Below are positions 8,566 through 17,268 of a DNA stretch of 50,922 bases, piece by piece. The notes beneath the pieces are model-generated. The model worked only from the letters and a program-made list of their open reading frames with translations, ran no database searches and was not told the DNA's origin. The translations under genes were made by a program, and so were the position numbers. The first letter of the stretch is position 1; each line of letters opens with the position of its first letter. The DNA comes from Candidatus Cloacimonadota bacterium (GTDB lineage: Bacteria; Cloacimonadota; Cloacimonadia; Cloacimonadales; JAFGVF01), in the NCBI GenBank assembly GCA_016838885.1, contig JAEKNW010000224.1:1-50922 (forward strand), written 5' to 3'.

Positions 8566-9659
8566 TTTTAACTCTTGTCGGAGATATTTCACTTAGTGAA
8601 ATAGATGTAAATGCTTATAAAATAGATGACATGATAATTGAATATTTATTACAATCCGATTTTACTATTGGTAATTTAGAGAGTCCAATAACTAACTGTG
8701 AGAAGAAAAGGGATTTTTTACCACTTAATTTGAAATCTGCTCAAGACTCAATTTCCTTGCTAAAACATTTTTCTTATCTAAATTTATGTAATAATCATAT
8801 ATTTGATTTTGGTGATAAAGGGTATTTGGATACTATAAAATTTTTAGAAGATAATAGAATATATTATTCAGGCGTTATAAAAAGGAAAACACAGCAAAAT
8901 GATTTACCTTTTAAAATTAATATTAATTCTCAAGAAAAAGTATGCATCATTTCCGCAACAAGATGGGGAAATCTTAAAAATACCGAATATGGAACAATTG
9001 CTTTTAAACAAATTGAGAGATTTATAAAAAGAATTATTAAAGAAGATTATTTCTTGATTTATTATCCTCATTGGGGTTATGAATATATAACTATTCCACC
9101 ACCAGATGTAAGAAAACATGCTCACAAAATGATTGACTTAGGGGTTGATTTAATTGTAGGAACCCACCCTCATATAGTGCAAGGATATGAAATGTATAAA
9201 AACAAATATATCTTCTATAGTTTAGGGAATTTTATATTTAACACAAAATTTAATCAAACAGCTTATAATCAACATTTAGTAAATAAATCTTTAGTATTGA
9301 AATTGTCTATTAAAAATAAAATAGTTGAAAAATTTCATTTCCAACCCTTTGAATTTAGTGAAAAGGGAATGTTGGTGAATTCAGATGTTATTAATGAAAA
9401 ATACCTAATTGAAATATCCAAGATATTTAATGAATCTAACTTTGTATATAAAATAGAGTATTATAAGCAAACGGTGCATTTAGCTAAGCAAAGTGCAAAG
9501 ATTAGGAATAAATTAATGAATCAATCTAAGAAAGATAAAAAGTTCAAATCTTTATTATACAACTATCTAAATGCTACCCCTCAGGATATCAAAAATAGAA
9601 TATTCGCATTGTTAATTAATAAATGTTCAGCAATCCTGCATAGAAGCAAAGAGAAGTAA
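8562..9659 (+). CDS. CapA family (PGA_cap) metallophosphatase-like protein
   Basis: TLVGDISLSE, IGNLESPITN, LCNNHIFDFGDKGYLDT, YYPHWGYEY, GTHPHIVQGYEMYKNKYIFYSLGNFIF. Confidence 0.88.
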   Translation: MILTLVGDISLSEIDVNAYKIDDMIIEYLLQSDFTIGNLESPITNCEKKRDFLPLNLKSAQDSISLLKHFSYLNLCNNHIFDFGDKGYLDTIKFLEDNRIYYSGVIKRKTQQNDLPFKININSQEKVCIISATRWGNLKNTEYGTIAFKQIERFIKRIIKEDYFLIYYPHWGYEYITIPPPDVRKHAHKMIDLGVDLIVGTHPHIVQGYEMYKNKYIFYSLGNFIFNTKFNQTAYNQHLVNKSLVLKLSIKNKIVEKFHFQPFEFSEKGMLVNSDVINEKYLIEISKIFNESNFVYKIEYYKQTVHLAKQSAKIRNKLMNQSKKDKKFKSLLYNYLNATPQDIKNRIFALLINKCSAILHRSKEK

Positions 9660-10645
9660 TGAAGTATAAAAAAACAATTCAATTAAGTATAACCCTTCTT
9701 ATGTTCTATTTTATTTATAGAACATTTGGTGTTTCTATCCAGAGTATTATTGAAGAAGTGAAAAATATTAGTGATCCTAAATGGTTATTATTCACTATTT
9801 TTATTCCATCATTAATAATTCCAGCCATTTCGATTAATAGATGGGGGTTTTTCTTACGATCAATAGGGATCTATGAAAAACCGTTAACACTTGTTAAAAT
9901 TAATTTCTTATCGATTTTTTATGGTTTAGTATTACCTTCATCAACCGGGTTTGATGCAGTTAGAATGTATTTAATTGAAAAAAGAAATCCTGATAAACGT
10001 GGCAAAGCAGGAAGTACAATTATTATAGAGCGTTATTTTGGTTTTGTTATTCTAAGCCTGATAGGTATCTGGGGAATAGTCTCAATAAGAGATTTATTAA
10101 CTCAGCAACAATTTTTTTACATGTTTTTAGCAATGTTACTCATTTTAATAATATTGATCTTTCTCGGATTCGTTATTAGTAATCAATATATATTTAATCT
10201 AACTAATAATCTTCTATCTAAATCAAAATATCTAAACAGAATTTTTTCTTACCTGATTTCACTACACGATGCTCTTAGGACATTTCCTGTAAAGAAAGTT
10301 CTTTTGAGCTCAATTGTTCTGATAACTATGTTTCAATTAGTTACCATCCTGAATGTCTTTTTTATTTTCAAATCTTTTAATATTGATATACCTCTCATTA
10401 ATCATTTAGCAATGATTCCAATCATAAACATTATTTCAATAATTCCCCTTTCAATATCTGGATTTGGTATTAGGGAAGGAGCTTTTACTTATTTCTACTC
10501 TTTAGTAGGTATTGATCCTACGGTAGCTTTAATAATATCTTTGATGAATTATATAATTCTTATGGGAATACCTGCACTTATAGGGGGTGGAATAAACGTG
10601 TATGACTTAATTTTCAAGAGGAAAAATGAGAAAAAACAATCATAG
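9659..10645 (+). CDS. lysylphosphatidylglycerol synthase TM-region (UPF0104/YbhN-like) integral membrane protein
   Basis: Multiple TM segments; LPSSTGFDAVRMYLIEKRNP, SIIPLSISGFGIREGAFTYFY. Confidence 0.85.
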   Translation: MKYKKTIQLSITLLMFYFIYRTFGVSIQSIIEEVKNISDPKWLLFTIFIPSLIIPAISINRWGFFLRSIGIYEKPLTLVKINFLSIFYGLVLPSSTGFDAVRMYLIEKRNPDKRGKAGSTIIIERYFGFVILSLIGIWGIVSIRDLLTQQQFFYMFLAMLLILIILIFLGFVISNQYIFNLTNNLLSKSKYLNRIFSYLISLHDALRTFPVKKVLLSSIVLITMFQLVTILNVFFIFKSFNIDIPLINHLAMIPIINIISIIPLSISGFGIREGAFTYFYSLVGIDPTVALIISLMNYIILMGIPALIGGGINVYDLIFKRKNEKKQS

Positions 10646-11576
10646 TCTCTCAGTTGTAATTCCTGTTTATAATGATGAACAGGTTTTGTCAGAATTAATC
10701 AAGAGGCTAGTACCTGTATGTATAAAACTCTATAACGATGATTATGAAATAATCTTTATAGATGATGGTAGCAGAGATAAGTCTTATGACATTTTAGTAG
10801 GTCTTTTTCAGCAATATAAAGAAATTAAGGTATTGAAACAGGCAAAAAATTTTGGTCAAGCAAATGCAATTTTGGCAGGATTGAAATTTGCTAGAGGAAA
10901 ATATGTAGTTATAATGGATTCCGACCTGCAGGATAAACCTGAAGATATTCCTATTCTTATAAAAGAAATGGAAACAAGTGCTAGTGCAATGGCTATTGCA
11001 CTTTGGGAAAGTAGACGAGACACTCCAATAAAAAGATTAACTTCTTGGATGTTCTATACTTTTTCTCAGAATGTAACTAATATTAAATATGAGAAAGGTC
11101 TTGGAGTCTTTAGGGTTATTGAGAGAGATAAAATAATAAACTTGTTGGATGTACCTGAAATCACAGGAACAATTCTTAGTTTGATATATTGGTCAGGGAT
11201 TAGTTACGTTGCAGTGCCTTTAAAACGAGATAAACGTCATGCAGGTGCTTCAGGGTATAGTTTAAAAAAGATGTTATCTTTGACCGCAGACAGAATATTT
11301 TCATATTCATTATTTCCGATGAAAATAATGACAAATAGTGGTCTTCTCATTGGGCTAGGAAGCTTTGGAGTGGGAATATTCACATTAGTAAGAAAATTAA
11401 TTGGAGCAAGTGTTCTTCCTGGTTGGACATCCATAATCATTATCGTTTCATTTCTTTTTGGATTAAATTTTATATTTCTAGGATTGTTAGGAGAATATAT
11501 TGGAAGAATTTATTTGGAAACTAAAAAGAGACCAAAATATGTAACAGAAATTGTTTTAGATAGAGATGAGAGGTGA
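10626..11576 (+). CDS. family 2 glycosyltransferase (ArnC/DPM1-like) with C-terminal TM helices
   Basis: SVVIPVYNDEQVL, EIIFIDDGSRDKSYDIL, VIMDSDLQDKPEDI; two C-terminal TM segments. Confidence 0.9.
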   Translation: MRKNNHSLSVVIPVYNDEQVLSELIKRLVPVCIKLYNDDYEIIFIDDGSRDKSYDILVGLFQQYKEIKVLKQAKNFGQANAILAGLKFARGKYVVIMDSDLQDKPEDIPILIKEMETSASAMAIALWESRRDTPIKRLTSWMFYTFSQNVTNIKYEKGLGVFRVIERDKIINLLDVPEITGTILSLIYWSGISYVAVPLKRDKRHAGASGYSLKKMLSLTADRIFSYSLFPMKIMTNSGLLIGLGSFGVGIFTLVRKLIGASVLPGWTSIIIIVSFLFGLNFIFLGLLGEYIGRIYLETKKRPKYVTEIVLDRDER

Positions 11577-12235
11577 TTATGGAAAAAATTATTATTTTAG
11601 GTGGAATCGGTAATGGTACTGTCATAGCTCAAGCTATTGTGGATGCGAACAATAGAGGGAGTAATGAATACGAGATAGTTGGATATTTGAATGATAGAGA
11701 AGAAGTGGGAAGCTCAATAGAAGGTTTTCCTGTTTTAGGGAAAATAAAAGAGGCTTCAAATTTTGCTAAACAAGGCTATAAATTTATTAACACATTATAT
11801 AGAATAGATGGTCAACAAGAGAGATTAGATTTATTTCAGAGTTTAGAGTTAGTAGATTCTGATTTAGCTATCTTTGTACATCCTACAGCATTTGTTGCTC
11901 CTAATGTTGAGATTGAACCAGGTGCAGTAATTATGCCTTATGTTATGATATCTGCTGGAGCGATGATAGGAAAGGGAACCCTTATAATGGTTGGCGCAAG
12001 TATTGGGCACAATACAAAATTAGGACCATATAATCATATTGCTGCTCAAGCTGTAGTTGGTGCTTATATTGAAACAGGTATTGGGGTTCATATTGGTTTA
12101 AATGCGACTGTTAGAGAAAACTTGGTTATTGGGGACCATGCAACTCTTGGTATGGGAGCGGTCTTAACAAAAAACATAAATCAGAAAGAAATTTGGATTG
12201 GAAATCCGGCAATCTTTTTAAGGAACGTAAAATAA
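11573..12235 (+). CDS. NeuD-like sugar O-/N-acyltransferase (PglD-type, LbetaH hexapeptide)
   Basis: IILGGIGNGTVIAQAIVDANN N-terminal Rossmann-like region; hexapeptide repeats; WIGNPA C-terminus. Confidence 0.8.
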   Translation: MIMEKIIILGGIGNGTVIAQAIVDANNRGSNEYEIVGYLNDREEVGSSIEGFPVLGKIKEASNFAKQGYKFINTLYRIDGQQERLDLFQSLELVDSDLAIFVHPTAFVAPNVEIEPGAVIMPYVMISAGAMIGKGTLIMVGASIGHNTKLGPYNHIAAQAVVGAYIETGIGVHIGLNATVRENLVIGDHATLGMGAVLTKNINQKEIWIGNPAIFLRNVK

Positions 12236-12245
12236 GGATGTAAAT

Positions 12246-13031
12246 ATGTACAGTATTAATGAGACTTATCTTGATAAAGAAAAAGAAAAGCTATTTGAAA
12301 TCAAAACAAATAGTTTAAGAAAAAATTTTGAAAAGAGACGGATCAATGTCCATACGTTTCTTAAAAAAGCTGATATATTTAGATTTATTGAAGAATTTAT
12401 TACAACAAGAGCTGAAATTAAAAATATTGCATTCAGTGATAGTGTAACATTGTATCAGTTAGGAATGTATGATTGGTTTGAATCACAAGCCACTGATAAA
12501 GGGTATGTTATTAATCAACCATTAAAAAGGTCTCGTACAGGACAATTTGCGGTGTTTGGAGAAGAACCCCCCGGAAAAATGAATATCCCATATGATATAT
12601 GGAAGCCTAAAAACGATCGGTGGTATCAAGGTTTAAGAGACTCTCTAACCAGCGATTTGCTAGTAATTGGGGCCAATGCTATCACAATGAATGGTGAGAT
12701 TGTTTCTGTTGATGGAATCGGGAATAGGGTATCTGGTATGATTTTTGGACCAAAGCATGTATTATGTATTGTAGGTAGAAATAAAATAGTTAATGATATT
12801 GACTCAGCTTTAGACAGGATACATAACTATTCAGCACCTCTAAACTATATTAGGCATAATAGTAAACACTCAACAAATTTTGATGAATTACCCTGTTTAC
12901 AAATAGGAAAATGTGTAAAATGCAGTAATTTAGAGAGTGCATGTTTAAATACAGTAATAATTAGGGGGCAGGTAAAACAACATCAAGATAGAATACATCT
13001 TTTAATAATAAATGACGAGTTAGGATTTTAA
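12246..13031 (+). CDS. LUD-domain (DUF162, LutC-like) protein with C-terminal Cys motif
   Basis: DLLVIGANAITMNGEIVSVDGIGNRVSGMIFGPKHVLCIVGRNKIV; CVKCSNLESAC. Confidence 0.8.
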   Translation: MYSINETYLDKEKEKLFEIKTNSLRKNFEKRRINVHTFLKKADIFRFIEEFITTRAEIKNIAFSDSVTLYQLGMYDWFESQATDKGYVINQPLKRSRTGQFAVFGEEPPGKMNIPYDIWKPKNDRWYQGLRDSLTSDLLVIGANAITMNGEIVSVDGIGNRVSGMIFGPKHVLCIVGRNKIVNDIDSALDRIHNYSAPLNYIRHNSKHSTNFDELPCLQIGKCVKCSNLESACLNTVIIRGQVKQHQDRIHLLIINDELGF

Positions 13032-13037
13032 TAGGTT

Positions 13038-14198
13038 ATGAAAATTGTTGTAATTGGAGCAAGTTATTTACAATTACCCTTGGTTAAAAAGTGTAAAGAA
13101 ATGGGATTGGAAACTCATGTTTTTGCATGGGAAGATGGTGCTGTGGCTAGAAGTATTTCTAATTATTTTTACCCAATTTCGATAACAGAGAAAGAGACTA
13201 TTCTTAAAGAGTGTCTTTTAATAAAACCAACGGGTGTTATTTCGATAGCTTCTGATTTAGCTATGAACACAGTAAATTATATCACATCAGAGCTAAACTT
13301 GATTGGAAATAGTATCGAAAGTACTGAGGTTACCACAAATAAGTACAAAATGCGTGAAAAGTTGAGTGAGCATGGAGTATTATGCCCCCAGTTTCTAAAA
13401 TTAGAAACTCTTGATAAGGGTAAAATTGACCTAGTCAAGGATGAATTTAAATGTCCTTACATCGTGAAACCAACAGATAGGTCTGGCAGTAGAGGTGTGA
13501 CTAAGGTAGAAAATATAAATGATTTAGAAAATGCCATAAAAAGAGCAATTGGTTATTCATTAAGAAAAGAGTGTATTGTCGAAGAATTTGTTAGTGGTGA
13601 TGAAATTAGTGTAGAATCTATAAGTTATCAAGGTATTCATTATGTATTAGCTATTACGGATAAAGAAACTACCGGGAGTCCAAACTTTGTCGAAACTGCA
13701 CATCATCAACCATCAATCTATACCACCCGGAAAAAAGAAATTGAAAAATTGGTTATCTCTGCTTTAGATTCTTTAGAAGTAAAAAATGGCGCCTCTCACA
13801 CGGAAATTAAAATTACTAAAACTGGGGAGTTATTTGTTATTGAAATAGGAGCAAGAATGGGAGGAGATTTTATAGGCTCACATCTTGTCAAGCTCTCAAC
13901 AGGGTATGACTTTGTTAAGGGTGTTATTGAAGTCTCCTTAGGTAAATTTACAGAACCCAATCTAAAAAATGATTTTTATTCAGGAGTTTATTTTCTCTAT
14001 TCAAAATCTCAAGGGACTATTCTTACGATTAAAGATAAAACAGGTAATTATCCACAAATAATGGAAAAAGAAATTAACCTAAAAATAGGGGATGAGATAA
14101 AACCGCTTACGGAAAGTGCTGATAGGAAAGGATATTATATTTATCAATCCAAAGAAAAATTTTGCAAATCCAATCTAATTGAATTAAAAATACAATAA
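13038..14198 (+). CDS. ATP-grasp domain carboxylate-amine/thiol ligase-like protein
   Basis: CPYIVKPTDRSGSRGVTKV, CIVEEFVSGDEISVES, SHTEIKITKTGELFVIEIGARMGGDFIG. Confidence 0.88.
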   Translation: MKIVVIGASYLQLPLVKKCKEMGLETHVFAWEDGAVARSISNYFYPISITEKETILKECLLIKPTGVISIASDLAMNTVNYITSELNLIGNSIESTEVTTNKYKMREKLSEHGVLCPQFLKLETLDKGKIDLVKDEFKCPYIVKPTDRSGSRGVTKVENINDLENAIKRAIGYSLRKECIVEEFVSGDEISVESISYQGIHYVLAITDKETTGSPNFVETAHHQPSIYTTRKKEIEKLVISALDSLEVKNGASHTEIKITKTGELFVIEIGARMGGDFIGSHLVKLSTGYDFVKGVIEVSLGKFTEPNLKNDFYSGVYFLYSKSQGTILTIKDKTGNYPQIMEKEINLKIGDEIKPLTESADRKGYYIYQSKEKFCKSNLIELKIQ

Positions 14199-14373
14199 TA
14201 TTCTTTTTTTTCTTGACCAAAAACATCCAAATAACAATTATACATACTTGAGAGAATTAGGTAGGTTCAATTTTGTCCCAAGAATAACTAAGCGAAATTG
14301 TAACTATTTTAATTCCATAAGTTTGTAAATTTCTGTGATACTTGAAATTTTAAAAATATATAGTGTGTAAATA

Positions 14374-14421
14374 GTGCTTCAGATTGCGGGTAATCTGTAA
14401 GTCATAGGGCGAAGCTTGCTT
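14374..14421 (+). promoter_or_regulatory. JUMPstart/ops-like structured element, copy 3
   Basis: GTGCTTCAGATTGCGGGTAATCTGTAAGTCATAGGGCGAAGCTTGCTTA. Confidence 0.5.
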
Positions 14422-14422
14422 A

Positions 14423-15190
14423 TTTTTCACCACAAAGGCACAAAGAACACAAAATAAAACACAAAAAAGTGTTTTGAAATAAAGATTAATCTTATAAATT
14501 TGAAGATTAATTTAAAGCAACAAGAGGTTTTGATGGTTTATGTAGCAATGGAAGAGTTAGATGAATTAAATGCTCTAAGCAAAAGAGTAATAGATTCAAT
14601 CTATCAAGTACATAAAGTACTAGGTCCTGGCTTATTAGAAAAAGCCTACCAGAAATGTCTTAGTGTAGAACTATCAAGCAGAGGAATTAAAAATGATTTA
14701 GAGGTTGAACTTCCTCTTATTTATAAAAATATAGATGTAGAAGTAAATTACAGAATTGATATCTTAGTTGAAGATAAAATCGTATTAGAACTAAAAGCTG
14801 TAGAAAAAGCTTTACCGATTCATGAAGCACAACTTCTAACATATTTAAAACTATCAAACAATAAACTTGGTTTTTTAGTTAACTTTAATGTGAAATATAT
14901 TAAAGAAGGTATAAAAAGAATGATGAATTAGTATATTTTCACCACAAAGACACAAAGAACGCAAAAATAAGAAAAGAATAGAACAATGATAAGCCAGATT
15001 TAACAGATCTGCACAGATAAGAAATAAGCTAAATTTCTTGATTAATTTAATGGTTTTAGTACTTTTGTGGCAAATATAATATTCAATTTCTTTATTAGGA
15101 GAAATATAGGTATTCAAGCAAAGCTCTGAATATTAAATTTTAAGTATAATTTTGTGTTTTTTTTTGTGTTCTTTGTGTCTTTGTGGTAAA
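14423..15190. repeat. CACCACAAAGGCACAAAGAACACAAAA / TTTTGTGTTCTTTGTGTCTTTGTGGT inverted repeats enclosing a GxxExxY gene
   Basis: Left arm ~14427-14468; second left arm 14937-14970; right arm 15151-15190; further right arm ~15297-15340. Confidence 0.75.
14533..14931 (+). CDS. GxxExxY protein (PD-(D/E)XK nuclease-like fold); ORF track starts at 14500
   Basis: VIDSIYQVHKVLGPGLLEKAYQKCLSVEL; RIDILVEDKIVLELKAVEK (D..ELK); QLLTYLKLSNNKLGFLVNFN. Confidence 0.88.
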   Translation: MVYVAMEELDELNALSKRVIDSIYQVHKVLGPGLLEKAYQKCLSVELSSRGIKNDLEVELPLIYKNIDVEVNYRIDILVEDKIVLELKAVEKALPIHEAQLLTYLKLSNNKLGFLVNFNVKYIKEGIKRMMN

Positions 15191-15362
15191 AACTCTTTAT
15201 GTTAAATTCTTTCTTACCTAAGGTAAATTTTTAGGAAGAGATATAAATTATAAATCAGTAACAAAGCTCTGAATATTAATAAATTAAGCATTATTTTTGT
15301 GTCTATTTTAGTGTTCTTTGTGCATTTGTGGTAAAAACTCTTTGTATTGAAAAAGGAGAAAT

Positions 15363-16784
15363 ATGAAAACTGTCGTTATCCAAGGATTAGGATTTGTCGG
15401 CTTAGCCATGGCCACCGTCGTCGCTAACGCTGTTGATGCAAAAGGAAACCCATTATACAATGTTATAGGTGTAGATCTTCCTATGAATCAAGCTAGGATT
15501 GATCAAATTAATTTAGGAAACTTACCTTTCAAAAACGAAGATGAAACTTTCCCGGTTCAGTTGAAGAAAGCAGTTTTAGAATATAAAAACTTATTAGCTT
15601 CTACAGATGAAAATTGGTACAAAAAAGCTGATATCGTTGTTGTTGATATTCAACTTGATATTAAGAAAAGAAGTCTTGGTAATGCTAAAGACTGTTACTT
15701 AGAGAAAGATGCTTTTATTAAAGCAATTCACACTCTAGGTAAACATATCAAGCAAGACTGCTTAGTATTAGTAGAAACTACCGTAGCTCCAGGCTTTAGT
15801 CGTAAGGTTGTCAAACCTGCTTTAGACAAAGAATTTATGGAAAGAGGGATAGATGTTGTAGCTAATCCTCCTCGAATTGCTCACTCTTATGAAAGAGTTA
15901 TGCCTGGAAAAGAATATCTTGCTTCCATTAGATCTTATCCTCGTACATTCTCAGGCTTTGATAAAATTAGCGCAGAGATGGCTCGTGAATTCTTAGAAAA
16001 CGTGCTTGAAGTGGATAAGTTCCCTCTTAGGGAGGAAAAATCAACAGAAACATCAGAACTTGCAAAAGTTATGGAAAACTCCTATCGTGCAGTAAATATA
16101 GCTTTAGTAAACGAATGGACTCTTCTTGCTGAAAAAATGGAAGTTAATATCTTCGATGTTATTGAAGGTATCAAAAAGAGAAAGACTCATAATAACATGC
16201 TTTATCCTGGATTGGGTGTAGGTGGTTACTGTTTAACAAAAGATACGCTTCTTGCTTATTGGTCTGGAATAAATTTCTATGATGAGAATCTTGATTTACC
16301 TATGACTATTAAAGGTATTAATATCAATGATACTATGCCATGGCACACTTATGACTTAATAAAAGAAAAATTTCACGAAGATAAATTTAAAACAATCTTA
16401 CTCGGTGTTTCCTACCGTGAAGATGTAGGTGATACCCGCTATGCTCCAGCAGAAAAACTCTACACAAAATTAGATAACGATGGCTTAGACGTTGTTGTGC
16501 ACGATCCTTACGTTGATGAATGGCCAGAACTTCCAGATGCTAATTTCATCCATCAAATCACAGACCTTAAAGAATATGATTGTGTTGTTCTTGGTGTAAA
16601 ACACAATATCTATCTAAACCTCACAGCAGATCAGCTTATCCAAGCAACAAAACCACAAACCCTTATCGTGGATGCGAATAACATCCTTGATGATGAGAAG
16701 ATTTTGGCTCTGCTAAAGAGTGGAAGAGATGTGGTGGGGGTTGGTAAGGGGCATATAGCTAGGATGAAAAGAGAGCTTGTTTAG
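15363..16784 (+). CDS. nucleotide-sugar dehydrogenase (UDP-glucose/GDP-mannose dehydrogenase family)
   Basis: GLGFVGLAMATVVANAV, VETTVAPGFSRK, ELAKVMENSYRAVNIALVNEW, PGLGVGGYCLTKD (catalytic Cys). Confidence 0.85.
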   Translation: MKTVVIQGLGFVGLAMATVVANAVDAKGNPLYNVIGVDLPMNQARIDQINLGNLPFKNEDETFPVQLKKAVLEYKNLLASTDENWYKKADIVVVDIQLDIKKRSLGNAKDCYLEKDAFIKAIHTLGKHIKQDCLVLVETTVAPGFSRKVVKPALDKEFMERGIDVVANPPRIAHSYERVMPGKEYLASIRSYPRTFSGFDKISAEMAREFLENVLEVDKFPLREEKSTETSELAKVMENSYRAVNIALVNEWTLLAEKMEVNIFDVIEGIKKRKTHNNMLYPGLGVGGYCLTKDTLLAYWSGINFYDENLDLPMTIKGININDTMPWHTYDLIKEKFHEDKFKTILLGVSYREDVGDTRYAPAEKLYTKLDNDGLDVVVHDPYVDEWPELPDANFIHQITDLKEYDCVVLGVKHNIYLNLTADQLIQATKPQTLIVDANNILDDEKILALLKSGRDVVGVGKGHIARMKRELV

Positions 16785-16808
16785 CCACCGAAAAGAAAAG
16801 ATATTTAT

Positions 16809-17251
16809 CCACTAATGAACACAAATAAACACTAATGAATCAAGATGATTTACTTTATAAGAATGAAGTATATAAAATTATAGGTGCTTGTATGGAAGTA
16901 CATAATAATTTAGGTTCAGGATTTTTAGAACCAATATACCAGGAAGCATTAGAAAATGAGTTTAATTGGAGAGGTATAATCTTTGAAAGAGAGAAAGAAC
17001 TAAAAGTTAGATATAAAACAATTATTTTAAATAAAAAATATATTGCTGACTTTGTATGTTATAATAATATAATACTTGAATTAAAGGCTGCTAAAGAATT
17101 TAATGATGCTTATTATGCACAAGTAATTAATTATTTGAAAGCAACTGGGTTTAAGTTAGCACTGCTGGTTAATTTTGGAAAACCTAAATTAGAATATCGA
17201 AGAATCATTTTATAGAATTTCTTATTAGTGCTTATTCGTGTTCATTCGTGG
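16809..17251. repeat. terminal inverted repeats CCACTAATGAACACAAATAAACACTAATGAA / TTATTAGTGCTTATTCGTGTTCATTCGTGG flanking a GxxExxY gene
   Basis: Left 16809-16839, right 17222-17251; reverse complement of right is CCACGAATGAACACGAATAAGCACTAATAA. Confidence 0.85.
16835..17215 (+). CDS. GxxExxY protein
   Basis: [71 protein letters not shown]. Confidence 0.9.
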   Translation: MNQDDLLYKNEVYKIIGACMEVHNNLGSGFLEPIYQEALENEFNWRGIIFEREKELKVRYKTIILNKKYIADFVCYNNIILELKAAKEFNDAYYAQVINYLKATGFKLALLVNFGKPKLEYRRIIL

Positions 17252-17268
17252 ACAACAAAGGAGTTATC

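Noticed and set aside
14423-17251. Classical insertion sequence
   Set aside because: No transposase ORF in any element; arms are low-complexity and cargo is GxxExxY or S23, so a known IS cannot be claimed.
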